The position numbers and the translations under genes were made by a program. A model generated the notes under the pieces. The model did not search any database. It saw only the letters and a program-made list of their open reading frames with translations, and was not told the origin of the DNA. Positions 30,769 to 41,288 of a DNA stretch of 64,000 nucleotides are shown piece by piece; positions within the stretch are counted from its first letter, which is position 1; each line of letters starts with the position of its first letter. This DNA is from Lindgomyces ingoldianus (lineage: Eukaryota; Ascomycota; Dothideomycetes; Pleosporales; Lindgomycetaceae), in NCBI RefSeq assembly GCF_010093535.1, contig NW_022985167.1, positions 1,159,335 through 1,223,334 on the forward strand. The letters run 5' to 3'.

Positions 30769-33642
30769 TCACATCACGGCGCATCCGACGCCGTACATTT
30801 GCCTCTCCACCTCTCGCTTGAGCTGGTACCAATCAGCCCTACGCTCCGCGAACTCATACACTTCTTCAGCCCTAAAGATCCCATGATACCGGTCTGAGTC
30901 AGCAATGATTGTTGCAATGTCTTTTGCGTGGTCCGGCGCAATCAAGTAGATTTGTGATAGTTCCCGCAGTGCGGTGAAATACTGCGTCAGCGATTTGTTG
31001 CGCAGCGATGCAATGTATGTGTTGTAGGCGTTCATGTCGCTGTCCCAAGTCAGGAAAAGGAACTCTGCAGGGGGTGATCCCAGTTGAAAGCTTACCTGAT
31101 GAGCTTGATTGCGCCGTCAACACTGATTCTTTGCCGCTTGAGATGTTTGCATAATGCAGTAAATAGACGCAATCCGACCTCCTGGTTGAAGACGTCTAGC
31201 ACGTTCTTGTCTGTGCTCCCTACGAGCATGCTGGTGTGCGACGACACAATATCAACTACTTTACTCGCGGTATGGCTAGGGCCAATGTCAAGCATCTCCA
31301 CTGTCCCGTCTGCGCCCGGTGTAGGATTGAAGTCCGTCGGCAGTTGCGTTGTTCCACACAGGAATTCAACCTCATCCATAAGCACATCAATGCCCTTGTT
31401 CAGACCAGCAGCGACCCGCTCATCGAGCATCTGCTCAAATTTTTTCTTTTCCTTGCATGCTGGACTCAGAAAATCATCCCGATCGGTCAAATTGGCGGCC
31501 ACTAATTCTTGAAGGTAGAACACATCTACCATCTGCTGAATCAAATCGCCCACGTTCACCAGTTCGAGGAAAGCAACAAGCGGCGCAACCCCTTGCTTGC
31601 TGTGATCGGCAACCTCTCGCGGTTTGTATTCTGACAAGTGATTGACCGCCTTGTCAAAGCCGGGCTTAATATGACGACCCCCAAGGATTTGGAGAAGCGC
31701 GAGGAAGATGTTTTCGCATTGCTCCTTTGCTTCTTCGCCAGACTGGCCACCAAGCCGCACAAACCGCGCTGCTCGCTCTAGGCTCGATTTAGCTGTATGT
31801 ATAAGGTTCAATGCCACCTCAATACTGAATAACGAACGAATGCCTTCTAAACGGGAATTCATGATAGCTGCTTTGGCAGCAAGCTCTGTGGTTGGAGCTT
31901 CTAGGGGACGTGGAGAAGTAGAGCGTTCACCGGGGATAGGCGTGCTCGATCTCGAGGGTGTGTTTAACGCATCGCCATTCATACCGAGTGCAGCAGGTGC
32001 TGGTTTACTTGAACCTCCAATTGTGGGAAGAACATTGACAGGCATCATCACCACCTTTTTAAAAGACGTGAGAAAATCTTTCTTTGCTGCTTGGCGGCTG
32101 ACATTCGACATAAAGAACGTTTCCGTCGACTGTTCTTCGTCTGTCAACCGCTTCTCCCAGACTTCCACCTCAGCAGCCGATTTTCGTTTGAAGAAATCTA
32201 GCTCTTCTTGAAGGTATAGGTCGATATGAGGTTCGAAACACCGGGACACAATGTGCATTACATCTTCTTTGAAATTCGGCTTTGAGCCTTTCGTCGGCTT
32301 GAGAGAAATAGCGAATTGAAGAGCTTGCTCATAGATACCTGCCACGGCTTTGAGATATATCTCGATGCTGGCATCGTGAGCTTCATCGAAGAGTGAGGTT
32401 ATGTATTCCGATATGATATCTTCTCCAACGCGGTCTACGAAGGGGAGTAGCACATCGATTGAGGAGGGGAAAACGCGATCAATGATGGCGGCTTCGTCGT
32501 TCAAGGATATGGCGAGGCCTTTGAAAAAGTCGTGCGATGGCCTTGATGAAATGTGACCAGGACCAGCGTGTCGCAAACAATCCGCAGGATTCCCCAGCTT
32601 CTCCTTATCCAACATCAGTGGGTGATTGTGGATGTAGGAATCCACCCCTGCAGCTCCTCCATTCAAGGTGACTAAAACGTGGGCATATTTCTTCATCCGA
32701 CCATCGAGGTCTTTTGTCTCAAATCCTTGCTCAAACTCTCGGAGGACGGCGTTCTCGAAAATACCTATCATAGTCTCCAACTTCTCTTCCCGCTGATGCC
32801 ATCCCTGGGCAGAGTCGCTCTTCGCGAACGTCTGCAGCTGTGCTAGCATCTGCGCTTGTTGCTCAGGGTCTCGATATGTCCGAAAAAGGACGGGATCTGT
32901 ATGGCTCCTCGACCGGGCGAGATCGAAGTAGAACGGCGCCAGTGCGCCGTATATTTTCCCATACTCTTGCCTAGCCATCCCCCTGATGGATCGAGCTCGC
33001 GATAGAATTTTTAGCGCAATATTTGGATCAAGCGGGGGTACTTGCGGACGGGCCGAAACATTCGAGGGAGATGATAAAGTCATGTCGTCGAAACCCTTGT
33101 CTAGTGTGGTAGCCCTGGGCCTGACCTTTCGATCCACAGATTTCCGCTGCATTTCTTCCTCTAGTCCAGCGTCAAAAAGGGTCACGCTGGTTTTACGTTC
33201 GCCTTCGCTGCCTCCAGCAATACCATTAACACTACTATTCGGCCCCGCATCTGCGTTCCGTGCTTCTTCATCTTTGGCCCGCTGAGCCTCCATCTTTTTC
33301 CTCATTGCCTCCTCGAATCTTTGACGAGCTTCGATGTCGTTCCAGCACCCCATGGTTTTCAGTCGCTGGATCCATCGCGTGTCATCGTAGACCATCTCCT
33401 GCATTCGTTTCGAAGTCCGAGCGAATCTGAACATATCTGGGACGGGCAGGTAGTCGAGGATCGTGTTGATGAGCTCTGTATCTTTTAGTTCAAAGTCCGT
33501 TATAACCTGCTAGGGTGTGTATACCTGCGGGCAATACCGCCTTCGAATCCAGGAGCTGCGTGGTCCGCAGCGAATCCAGGACATGTTGCCTCGACTGCTG
33601 GGCCGGAGGCAGGGCTCGCTTGAAGTTGGACTTGGTCGTCAT
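30769..33642 (-). CDS. RCY1: recyclin-1, F-box and Sec10-like trafficking factor with CaaX end
   Basis: Recyclin acts in recycling from endosomes to the plasma membrane, joining an F-box (Skp1 binding) to an exocyst-like rod. Exons on the minus strand are 33642-33525, 33475-31096 and 31039-30769, giving 922 residues. Splicing the first 49-base intron completes the F-box (ELINTILDYLPVPDMFRFART). The Sec10-like region covers most of the rest, with YGKIYGALAPFYFDLARS and a C-terminal helical part. Removing the last intron adds SDMNAYNTYIASL and 87 more residues. The protein ends CAVM, a CaaX box for prenylation; yeast Rcy1 also ends with a CaaX box. Without that splice the ORF stops at 31092 and loses the lipid anchor. 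The second segment has Ser/Pro-rich stretches (STPIPGERSTSPRP). Confidence 0.92.
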
Positions 33643-34247
33643 TCTAGGCTGCCTGAAGGTATGGGAGCAATTTGTCCTATACAAGAGGCCATTTCTTCAT
33701 CTTCGATATTGCAGAGAGGCCGATCGTGGGTGTCGCGTGGGGGAAGCGTTGTTTGATGAAGGAGGCACGTTTCCAAGTGCTGACGCGAGCCCGTCGTCCT
33801 CTGCATGGGCTTGAGGACACCAACGAATCCACACGCACGAGACCCGCTTTGGCGGTTACTTGCAGGGGTCTTTCACTTATCGATAAAATTGCACTTATTT
33901 GTGGATCAGAATAAGTTGTGACAATTTTCTTTCACAGGCACGAAGTGTCAAGTTACCGAAGAACCGATATCGTCACTCGACCCTTATCACAGCTCACCGG
34001 CGCCTGTATGCATTATGACTGGTAAAATAGTAACGCATTCATTATACGGTAGTGTATATATGCACTAAGAAGGGGAGCGTCTTCCAATTACTTCTATCCT
34101 CATTCTCTCTGTGACAAAAGTTTCACCTCCAGGAAAAACATCCGGTTGATGACCATCAACTATTTTAGTGTCCGATCCCAGATTCATGCAACAAGTATAC
34201 CAACATCTTATATCTCCTATTATTTTCTCATGGCTTCTATCGTCCGT
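33643..34247. other. intergenic: RCY1 promoter and CFEM gene 3' end
   Basis: Both neighbours are on the minus strand. AT-rich 3' flank of the CFEM gene in 34000-34247; no further element recognised. Confidence 0.4.
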
Positions 34248-34867
34248 TTACAGCGCCGCCATTAATCCAGCGATGGCAACGCCCACCAAGCCTGCGCCAG
34301 CAGTCTGAAGAGGAGCGGCCCCAGTGCTCCCGGCCTGGGAAGGGGGCCCACTAGCAGCAGCCCCTGAAACTGAGGTCTTCGCTCCGGTAGACGCAGCTGA
34401 GGCACCAGAAGTGATGGCAGCGGTCACGTTACGGCTAGCCCCTGAGGCCGACGGAGCGGCCGTCGAGGCACCAGTCTGGCTGGCAGCGCAGGATGCAGAT
34501 GTCGGCACAGAAACTTGGTATGCGTTACAAAGCTGGACAGCGACCTTGATGGTTGCTGATCGAGAGTGAGTCAGTAGTGGGCGAGCAAATTGCAGCAGGA
34601 TACTGACATTCTTGCTCTGTCGGGGTGCAGGTTTGGGAAACGCAGCATGAAAGCCCAGCGATCAATGCTGAGTTTGAGCAGACACATTTGAAGTCGAGAG
34701 CGTTGCAGCCGCCCAAGTTGTTGCCAAAGCATGTTTGCTGTTGTTCATTGAGCGATTGTCTTGCGAACTGATTCCAGCTAACTCACAGCGCATTTGGGAA
34801 GCTGGTCGAGTTGCGCCAGACCCAAAGAGCTCAATGTGGCGAGGAGAGCAACGACAGAGAGACGCAT
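34248..34867 (-). CDS. CFEM-domain secreted protein, GPI-anchor type
   Basis: A small extracellular Cys-rich protein of the fungal CFEM family, members of which bind haem, act at the cell wall or serve as effectors. Exons are 34867-34787, 34737-34608 and 34555-34248, giving 172 residues. Signal peptide is residues 1-18 (MRLSVVALLATLSSLGLA). The CFEM core runs from LPKCA (Cys26) through Cys30, 38, 45, 47, 58, 59 and 64 to VQLCNAY, with the central acidic position in LDFKCVC. A Ser/Thr/Ala-rich stalk follows, then a hydrophobic end (GLVGVAIAGLMAAL) suited to GPI attachment. The second intron uses GTCAGT, a weaker donor, but its removal is needed to keep the last cysteine in frame. Whether it is a wall protein or a host-directed effector cannot be told. 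Confidence 0.88.
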
Positions 34868-37800
34868 TGTGATCGCTGTGTGTTTGATAGACGCGCTCTG
34901 AACAAAAGCGAGTAGAGGTCAGAGTTGAGGCAAGAGCTGTACAGAGTTTACGCGGGTCGAGGATGCCGCAAGGACGATAAAGTTGCAGACGCAGGAGGGT
35001 CAAATAGATTAATGAGCTTCTAGACTGAGCTGGGCCAACTCTCTTGTGGTTGCGCTAGACAGGAGAAATGTCCGAAAACACGAGTCTAGCGAGAACCTCA
35101 CAAAAGCGGCTCGACCATCGCGACCTGCTACACATCAAGGTTCTGAGTAGGAAGTGCCAACGTCGCTGCAGATGCCTTGTAGCGCGTCGCCATGGTCCAG
35201 TTGTTTGAATTCTCACAATTGAAGCTACGTGGTGAAGCTGTGGCAAGCAATGAGCTGCCCCCGCATTGGTGCCCCTGAGTCTGGTGATCATGGGCTCTGG
35301 GGTCGTGAGACCAACGGGAGGAACATTTGAATTCTGACATGCCTGAAGACTTCAATGGAATTTCAATATTTCGCTTCAAGCTTTTGTAATGGATAGTATG
35401 CGATATTTGTTTGGTAGGGAGTTTGGACGAGGCGTTCTCTCACCCAGCAGTCTTTGGCCCAGTTGTGCGGTTTATGGTTCAAACTGATGCAGGGGAAATA
35501 TCTCTTTAGACAGGTTAGTTTGAGAAGCTAAGGAAGCTTCCTTCTCTAGGTACGGTAGGCAAACTTGGATTGTGATGTCCAACATCAATCTTTTTGTTCT
35601 GTCGTGGGCTTCCTGACTGTGTCGAACAGCTATCATGTGGAATAGGGGGATTGACGGAAAAGGAACTTCAAAGATCTGGCAAGAGTGTTGTCTGAAATTT
35701 CGGCCTCTTTAGAGACAGAGGCAGCCGCTCCGATCACACAGATGACATGAAAGGGTCTAAGTCAGTCTCTCACAGGCGAAATCACAGGTGCAGACCATCT
35801 TAGCATCCTCAGCATCCACACCATCACCACTTCACCAGAAGGCAAACTGAAGGGCCTGTGAAATCAAAAGCAATGTCCCCAAGAAGCAAGCATCGAGTCT
35901 GGCATCAGTTGCCATAGGCTGAACGTGCACTGCCCGAGGCTTCCAGATTGGTAGAGTTGGGCAAATCGCAGGGCTCTCCCCAAGGTGTGCTTTGCACACA
36001 AATGCCCTACTTTTGCCTTACCTGAGCACTCAGTCGTGATGTGAAGTCGACTGGAGGGCGCTGGCCAGGGCGCAGCAACAAATAGCAGTTGATGCAAGAG
36101 GGCGCAGAAGTTGGCCGCAAGATCTCTCCTGTCTCAGCGACGGGTCGTGTTTCGGGGAGGAGGAGGATGAAGCAGGCGGCCTGGTCGACAAGTTGCGTGA
36201 ACTGGTCTACTTTGCGGCGAGAAAGCCTCTGTTCCTGCATCATAAGCGGGTTGTGCCCGACTGGACAGCGTGGCGCGCGCACCAGTGTGGCTCGTATGGA
36301 TGCGACTTGCGACAACTGACAAAATGTCTAATTAGCCACAGTCACGAGCAACTGTGGCCAACATAAAGCGGTCGGTAGCATCGCTATGGCGACTGCTGCG
36401 TGAGGGCGACAAAAGGCGACATGGAGGGGCGCGAGATAGATCTTCCATGAAGCCCTCGGCATACATCATCAAACCCTGTCCAATCAGAAATGTGAGGCAA
36501 AGCTCCCGCCTAACCATTTTGGGCCCTGGCTCCATGTTCCACATTGACGTCGCCCTCTTGTCTCAGCCCGAATGCCTGCTGTTTAGCATCTTTTGAGACG
36601 CCGAAAATGAAGCGAAAACTTGTACCGCCTTCATTGGATATGATTGAGAGAATAATGGGCCAGAGTCTTCTCAGTCTTGTTATGTCCACTTTGAGTCACC
36701 GTAGGGTCCTTGTCCTGGCAGAGCTTCACTACTCTGCTCAGTGCGAGTAAGTAGGGCCAACGCACTTGGCCATTGCCCTCTTGCCTTTCCTCTGTGCGTT
36801 GCCCTGGGACCATGTGGATATATATTCACACTCACAGCTCAGAGGTCTATCTTAGTATTTAAAGAATACATCTGCAGTACCCAAAGTCCCTAAGTTCCAG
36901 CTTTAAAAGCATTGTTACCAAACTACCGCCGTGAATTCCATTTTACCTTCCATCATTCGGCCTCAGACATCATCTTCTCTGCCTGATAACTGAGAGCTTC
37001 AATCCTTCGTAGCTTAGCCCAACGAAGCCGCCCCCATACCTCAAGACGCCGGAAAACAATATGAGTCCAAAAAACCCTGACGCCGGCGCACAAACACGAG
37101 ATGGTGGTGGCGCCGCTTTGTGAGCAGCCATATCGAAATGTTTGAGAGATTGAGAGCTGACTTTCTGTCCACAGTCCCGAAGAGTTCTCCGACTAAACCA
37201 GGAACCCAATTTGGAAAAGCCACAATCTCCACCAAGCGTCCTGCAACAACCCACCTCAGAGCACGTTTTCTTCGATGTTCTTTTCCTTCCTCTCAACACG
37301 AAGTTGTACGAACATTTCCATCCACCAGCCCACCGCCGCAACACGCGTATCATTTCCCATTTCTGTTTCCGTCGAGGTCTCAAATTTCAATTTCAACCAG
37401 ATGTTGAAGGTTGACTGGTAGTACGCGCTGCCTCTTTTGGAACGCGCAGGGGCGCAGCCTGGCACAACACCCTTGTCCGTCCAGACAACACCAGCTAGAC
37501 GTCTCGGGGAGGGCTGTGCGTCCGCCGGTCAAGAGCTTGCCAGCAAGGAGCAGTCTTGAACAATATTCGAAGGACCGGTGGCCGCTTTTTATCAACAGCA
37601 GCGACGATCACTTCGGAGCGATCCGGCGAGACCTTGAAGTGAGCCTTGGAGAAAGCCCAAGCCACAGTTGCGCTGCGCCACAACTTTCACAGCCGTGCAG
37701 GCAGCAAACCATTTCATTTCCACTTGGAATTCTCGCGGCCACACGTCTGCCTTCATGGTCGCCCCAAATGCCGGCCGGCCTCGAAGTCTTGCTGTCCCTG

Positions 37801-38330
37801 TGGCTTGGACACGGTGAATGACCCGGGGCTGCTTTCCAAGGCCCTCAGGCGCAAGTCACTCCCCAATTACACCGGCCTCATCCAGAATCTTGAGCTTCGA
37901 GAAGCGCGCTAGAAGCTTGGCTGCCTGTTTGCCGCCTGTTCGCCCTGTGCAAATCCGCAGCCCGCCCACCTCATTCGCTCGTTGCGGATGTGTCTTTCCC
38001 CTTTGGTCGGAGCGTATTGGACCTTGACAGAAAGATGAGTCTCGTCTTTCCGCCACGGCAATCGTCCCAGCGTCATAGCCAGGAAAAGGCAGATGGTGCC
38101 TGTACCTGAGAAGCTGAATATCAATTCATAAGGCATTTTTTGTGGTGGCGGCCTCAGGATGTCCCATTGTATAAATCTCCCTGTGCCTTGCCAACAAGAC
38201 ATTTCAAACTTACAGAAACAGCCCTCAAGTGTGCCTACATATCAATCAACAGGAGCCAAGACATACAGCCACACCTACACAACCAAACCACTTCTACTTG
38301 AAAGCATATTTTCCCTCCCACATCCTCACA
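34868..38330. other. 3.5-kb gene-free stretch upstream of the CFEM gene
   Basis: No gene could be supported. Frames of 60-140 codons occur on both strands (for example 36970-37383 minus and 37411-37821 plus) but none has a domain, signal peptide or conserved look. A TATA-type sequence (38170-38176) near the right end may belong to the small ORF that follows. Confidence 0.4.
38170..38176 (+). promoter_or_regulatory. TATA box candidate of the 51-aa ORF
   Basis: TATAAAT lies 155 bases upstream of the ATG at 38331, and the stretch between is a C/A-rich leader like those of strongly expressed fungal genes. Confidence 0.35.
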
Positions 38331-38486
38331 ATGAAAATCAATATCCCCACCCTCAACCTCAAAATCGCCAAAGACCCTCGGGACGGGGGAGCTCCACACC
38401 AAACAAAACTGATCCGATCCACATCATCTTCGGAAATGTTCCTATCCAAAGAGGGTAGCGGACCCACACCACGAGACGGTGGTTAA
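38331..38486 (+). CDS. possible 51-aa small protein
   Basis: ATG at 38331 is preceded by CATCCTCACA, a typical fungal leader, and by a TATA candidate. The 51-residue product begins MKINIPTLNLKIAKD and is basic and Ser-rich. It carries the motif PRDGG twice, once near residue 22 and again as its very last five residues. It lacks a signal peptide, membrane segment and cysteines. I do not recognise the family. The promoter-like context is the main support, and the ORF is short enough to be chance. Confidence 0.35.
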   Translation: MKINIPTLNLKIAKDPRDGGAPHQTKLIRSTSSSEMFLSKEGSGPTPRDGG

Positions 38487-39973
38487 CGATTCCAACTCAG
38501 ATAGTATGTCGGCAAAGCAGCCTTCTACCTCATCCCTAAGCTAACCTATTCAAGGTTTTCTTCCATTATAACTCATGATGGATGTGTTGATGATTCTTCT
38601 ATATCATCGGCGCCGGACGGCTCTCCAGTCAACCCACATCTCAAGCACGGAGAGACCTGACATTCCTTTCACCACTTATCACCCTCTTGTCGTTCAGTAC
38701 TTCTCGAATCGTCACTCCTGTTTCCTGCTTCGACCAATACCTTGGGGTTTCTTCGACATCTTCGTATCAGATCGGTTGTGCTGCAGCGTTTGGTAATGCA
38801 TTAGTATTTGGCGTTGGGATTTTGCGAATCGATTGTGTTCTCTAAACCGTGCTACATATCAACGGAACGGTTGTGTGAACAACAATGGACACATTAGGCT
38901 ACGGGTATGGATATGGGATTGCATTGATGGCGTTCATAGAATGACAGCGCAACGCTCAAGTCGTCAGAGGGTTTCTCGGGCAACGATTGTTCCGGCTGTA
39001 AGACTAACATTGGGACGGCGCGGGATGGGTTGGTTCTTTCTGTACAATATCTGCTGTTTACTGTTTCGTGTTTCTGCCGTGTACGATACTGAGAATGGAG
39101 TGGAGATAATTAGAAGAATTTCGACGAAAAAAGACCTTCTCCAACAAAAAGATCCGGACCTGCATGTCACAAGTCTTGGCAATCCCTCGCTTACACAACT
39201 TGTCTTTGCTTCTGCAGCGAGTCTCGTCGTGGCACAGCTCGATAACATCACCTCATGGCCACACCCTGCAGCCTTCCAAGGCAACGTCGCGAGTGATATT
39301 CTACCAAAGCCGCACGCAACACAGTCAACAATTTCCCCGCGGTCAGCATGACCTTCGCCTGCAATGATGTGCTTGCAGTCCGGCCACTCTAACGTGCATT
39401 CCAAGACGGAGCCAAAGTGTTAAATTAGCTAATAGGAATTCCGAAAGCAGCCCAAGGGCCCAAAAACGCAACGCTGTTTGCGCCCGGCGGTCACAGTCCA
39501 TTGCTAATTCCCTAACTCTTTGCTAACAGAAAGCTGCTCGAGATGCCGTCGGCTTCGTCAGGGCAACACGAGGCCCGGACCTGCGAATAGATGGGCCTAG
39601 CTGGTCACGCTGAGGGGCAGAAAATGATGATTCCTTCGTGACACACTCCTGGCTGCTGCTTCGTTCTCTTGCCCGGCCGCGTAGCTGGGAGGACGCTTGA
39701 CTGACGTGCTTTCCTTACCGTCCCGGGTGGTCCTCATTGCCATTTTGCTTGCGGCGAGAGGAGCCAAGAGAAGGTATATAAGAGCTGCCTTGTTCGCAGA
39801 AGGTCGCGTCATATCCTCCCTGTCTTTCCCAATCCCACTTCCACCTACTTAATCATCTTCATCGCCCTCTTCTATTTCTTACAAGAGCTTGTCTTTGAAC
39901 CTGCTTGTGTCACGCCCTTGTCTCACAGAGCTTCATCTCTCAGAACCTCAGAACTCTTCCTCCTTCAAGCAGC
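38487..39973. other. intergenic upstream of the DUF3602 gene
   Basis: Mostly featureless. A 172-codon plus-strand frame (38833-39351) overlaps a 146-codon minus frame and has no family features. The last 200 bases are the promoter and leader of the next gene. Confidence 0.4.
39775..39782 (+). promoter_or_regulatory. TATA box candidate of the DUF3602 gene
   Basis: TATATAAG sits 192 bases before the ATG at 39974, followed by a C/T-rich leader. Confidence 0.5.
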
Positions 39974-40554
39974 ATGGGCTTTGGAGATTCCTCACGTATT
40001 GCTTCCCATGGCCGCGGAGGGGCTGGTAAGCTTACTTTCCCTCTCACCCAATTCATAGTTCTCCTCTCCCTATGTTCAATCCATTGTTGTCGAGGTTCCA
40101 GCCAAAATGCCATTTTCCCGTCCTTCCTACCCACCAATCCACAAACCCCTCTTACTAATGACACTTTACAGGCAACATCAGCAAAGACGACCCCAATGCC
40201 TACACTAACCCTAACGACCTCATTACCCCAACCCTGAAATCCGATCACTACACGACAGGACGAGGCGGCTCTGGCAACATTGCAAAGAACGACCCAATGC
40301 ACCCTGAACTCGCTCGCGCTAGCCAGGACGTCGACGCGCCTATTCACCGAGACTTCGAGGGTCCGCACCACTTCGGCCGCGGGGGAGCTGCAAATATTGT
40401 CACCCCAAGTGAGGAAGAAGTGCGAATTGCGCGCGAGCAGAATCAGCGAAAGAGCGACGAGGCCAAGCGACAGGAAGGCGCTACCCCGGGTGACGTTAAG
40501 GGCCTTGTTGACAAGGGCAAAGACTTCCTCTCCAAGCTTGGTGGGAAGAAGTAG
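39974..40554 (+). CDS. DUF3602-family (Par32-like) protein
   Basis: A small hydrophilic fungal protein, 144 residues, exons 39974-40025 and 40172-40554. The family is defined by repeated Gly-Arg-Gly-Gly-(A/S)-G-N motifs; three are seen: HGRGGAGNI (completed across the 146-base intron), TGRGGSGNIA and FGRGGAANI. Yeast Par32, a member, changes phosphorylation on TOR inhibition and is involved in controlling ammonium transport, so a nutrient-signalling role is possible but only inferred. The C-terminus is charged and helical (VKGLVDKGKDFLSKL). A TATA candidate and a pyrimidine-rich leader suggest strong or inducible expression. It converges with RRP9. Confidence 0.85.
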
Positions 40555-41288
40555 ACGTCTGTCTGTCAGGCTCTCTTCTAGCGAGTATACTAAAATTTCC
40601 GGTCCCCACCTTTTTCCTAAATTCTACCACTTCCATTGTGATATCCCTGGCGCATGGCCATGCGAGTTCATCGAGGAGCAGGGTCTGGCTTGAAACGTGG
40701 ATGGAATGGAGTTTATGGGATTTTCTCCAAAAGTTTTCATTTTATCTTTGATGCTCGAGAATAGATACGAATCGAATAGCTCGATATGCAGGTCAAGCAT
40801 GCGTGTATTGACCACATTAGTTTAATATTGGTCTGAATGATACCTCTCCTACCCCCAAGTCTATCAAAGTCTTCGAACTATCGCATTCTTACACTTTGCC
40901 ATCCACACTAGGCCAATCACCACATCACATCCATCACGGAGGGTCCACCCGGAAAGGCATTGGTTCGCCTCACCCCAACTCATCTCTTGCTTCGTGTCCC
41001 GGCAGTGCTGATCCGGGGTAGTGGGGCATTCGTGCGCAGCGTGCCGACGCCCTGTTGAGCGACCTCGTAATCAGATTGCATTAGCGTGCTTGAATATAGT
41101 TAGCTGGTGGCTGAGACTGGTCAGCTCTGGCTGGTTTTGAGATCTGGCAGGGACGGGAGTAAAAACCTGGGTACTCTGTCACGTTACGGACCGCAACTTC
41201 TTAATCCTGCTAAATCGATTTTAAGATTTTAGATTTTGTACACTATCTCAGATTGGTATCCCTAAAGCAGTTGCTCTGTTCTGTTCAT
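40555..41288. other. intergenic between convergent DUF3602 and RRP9 genes
   Basis: Contains the two 3' flanks; AT-rich near 41210-41240. No gene or RNA recognised. Confidence 0.4.

Noticed and set aside
36970..37383. 137-codon minus-strand frame rich in Arg, Lys and Gly
   Set aside because: No recognisable family, mirrored by open frames on the opposite strand; not supported.
38833..39404. 172-codon plus and 146-codon minus frames
   Set aside because: Opposite-strand overlap, no promoter-like leader, no domain; treated as non-coding.
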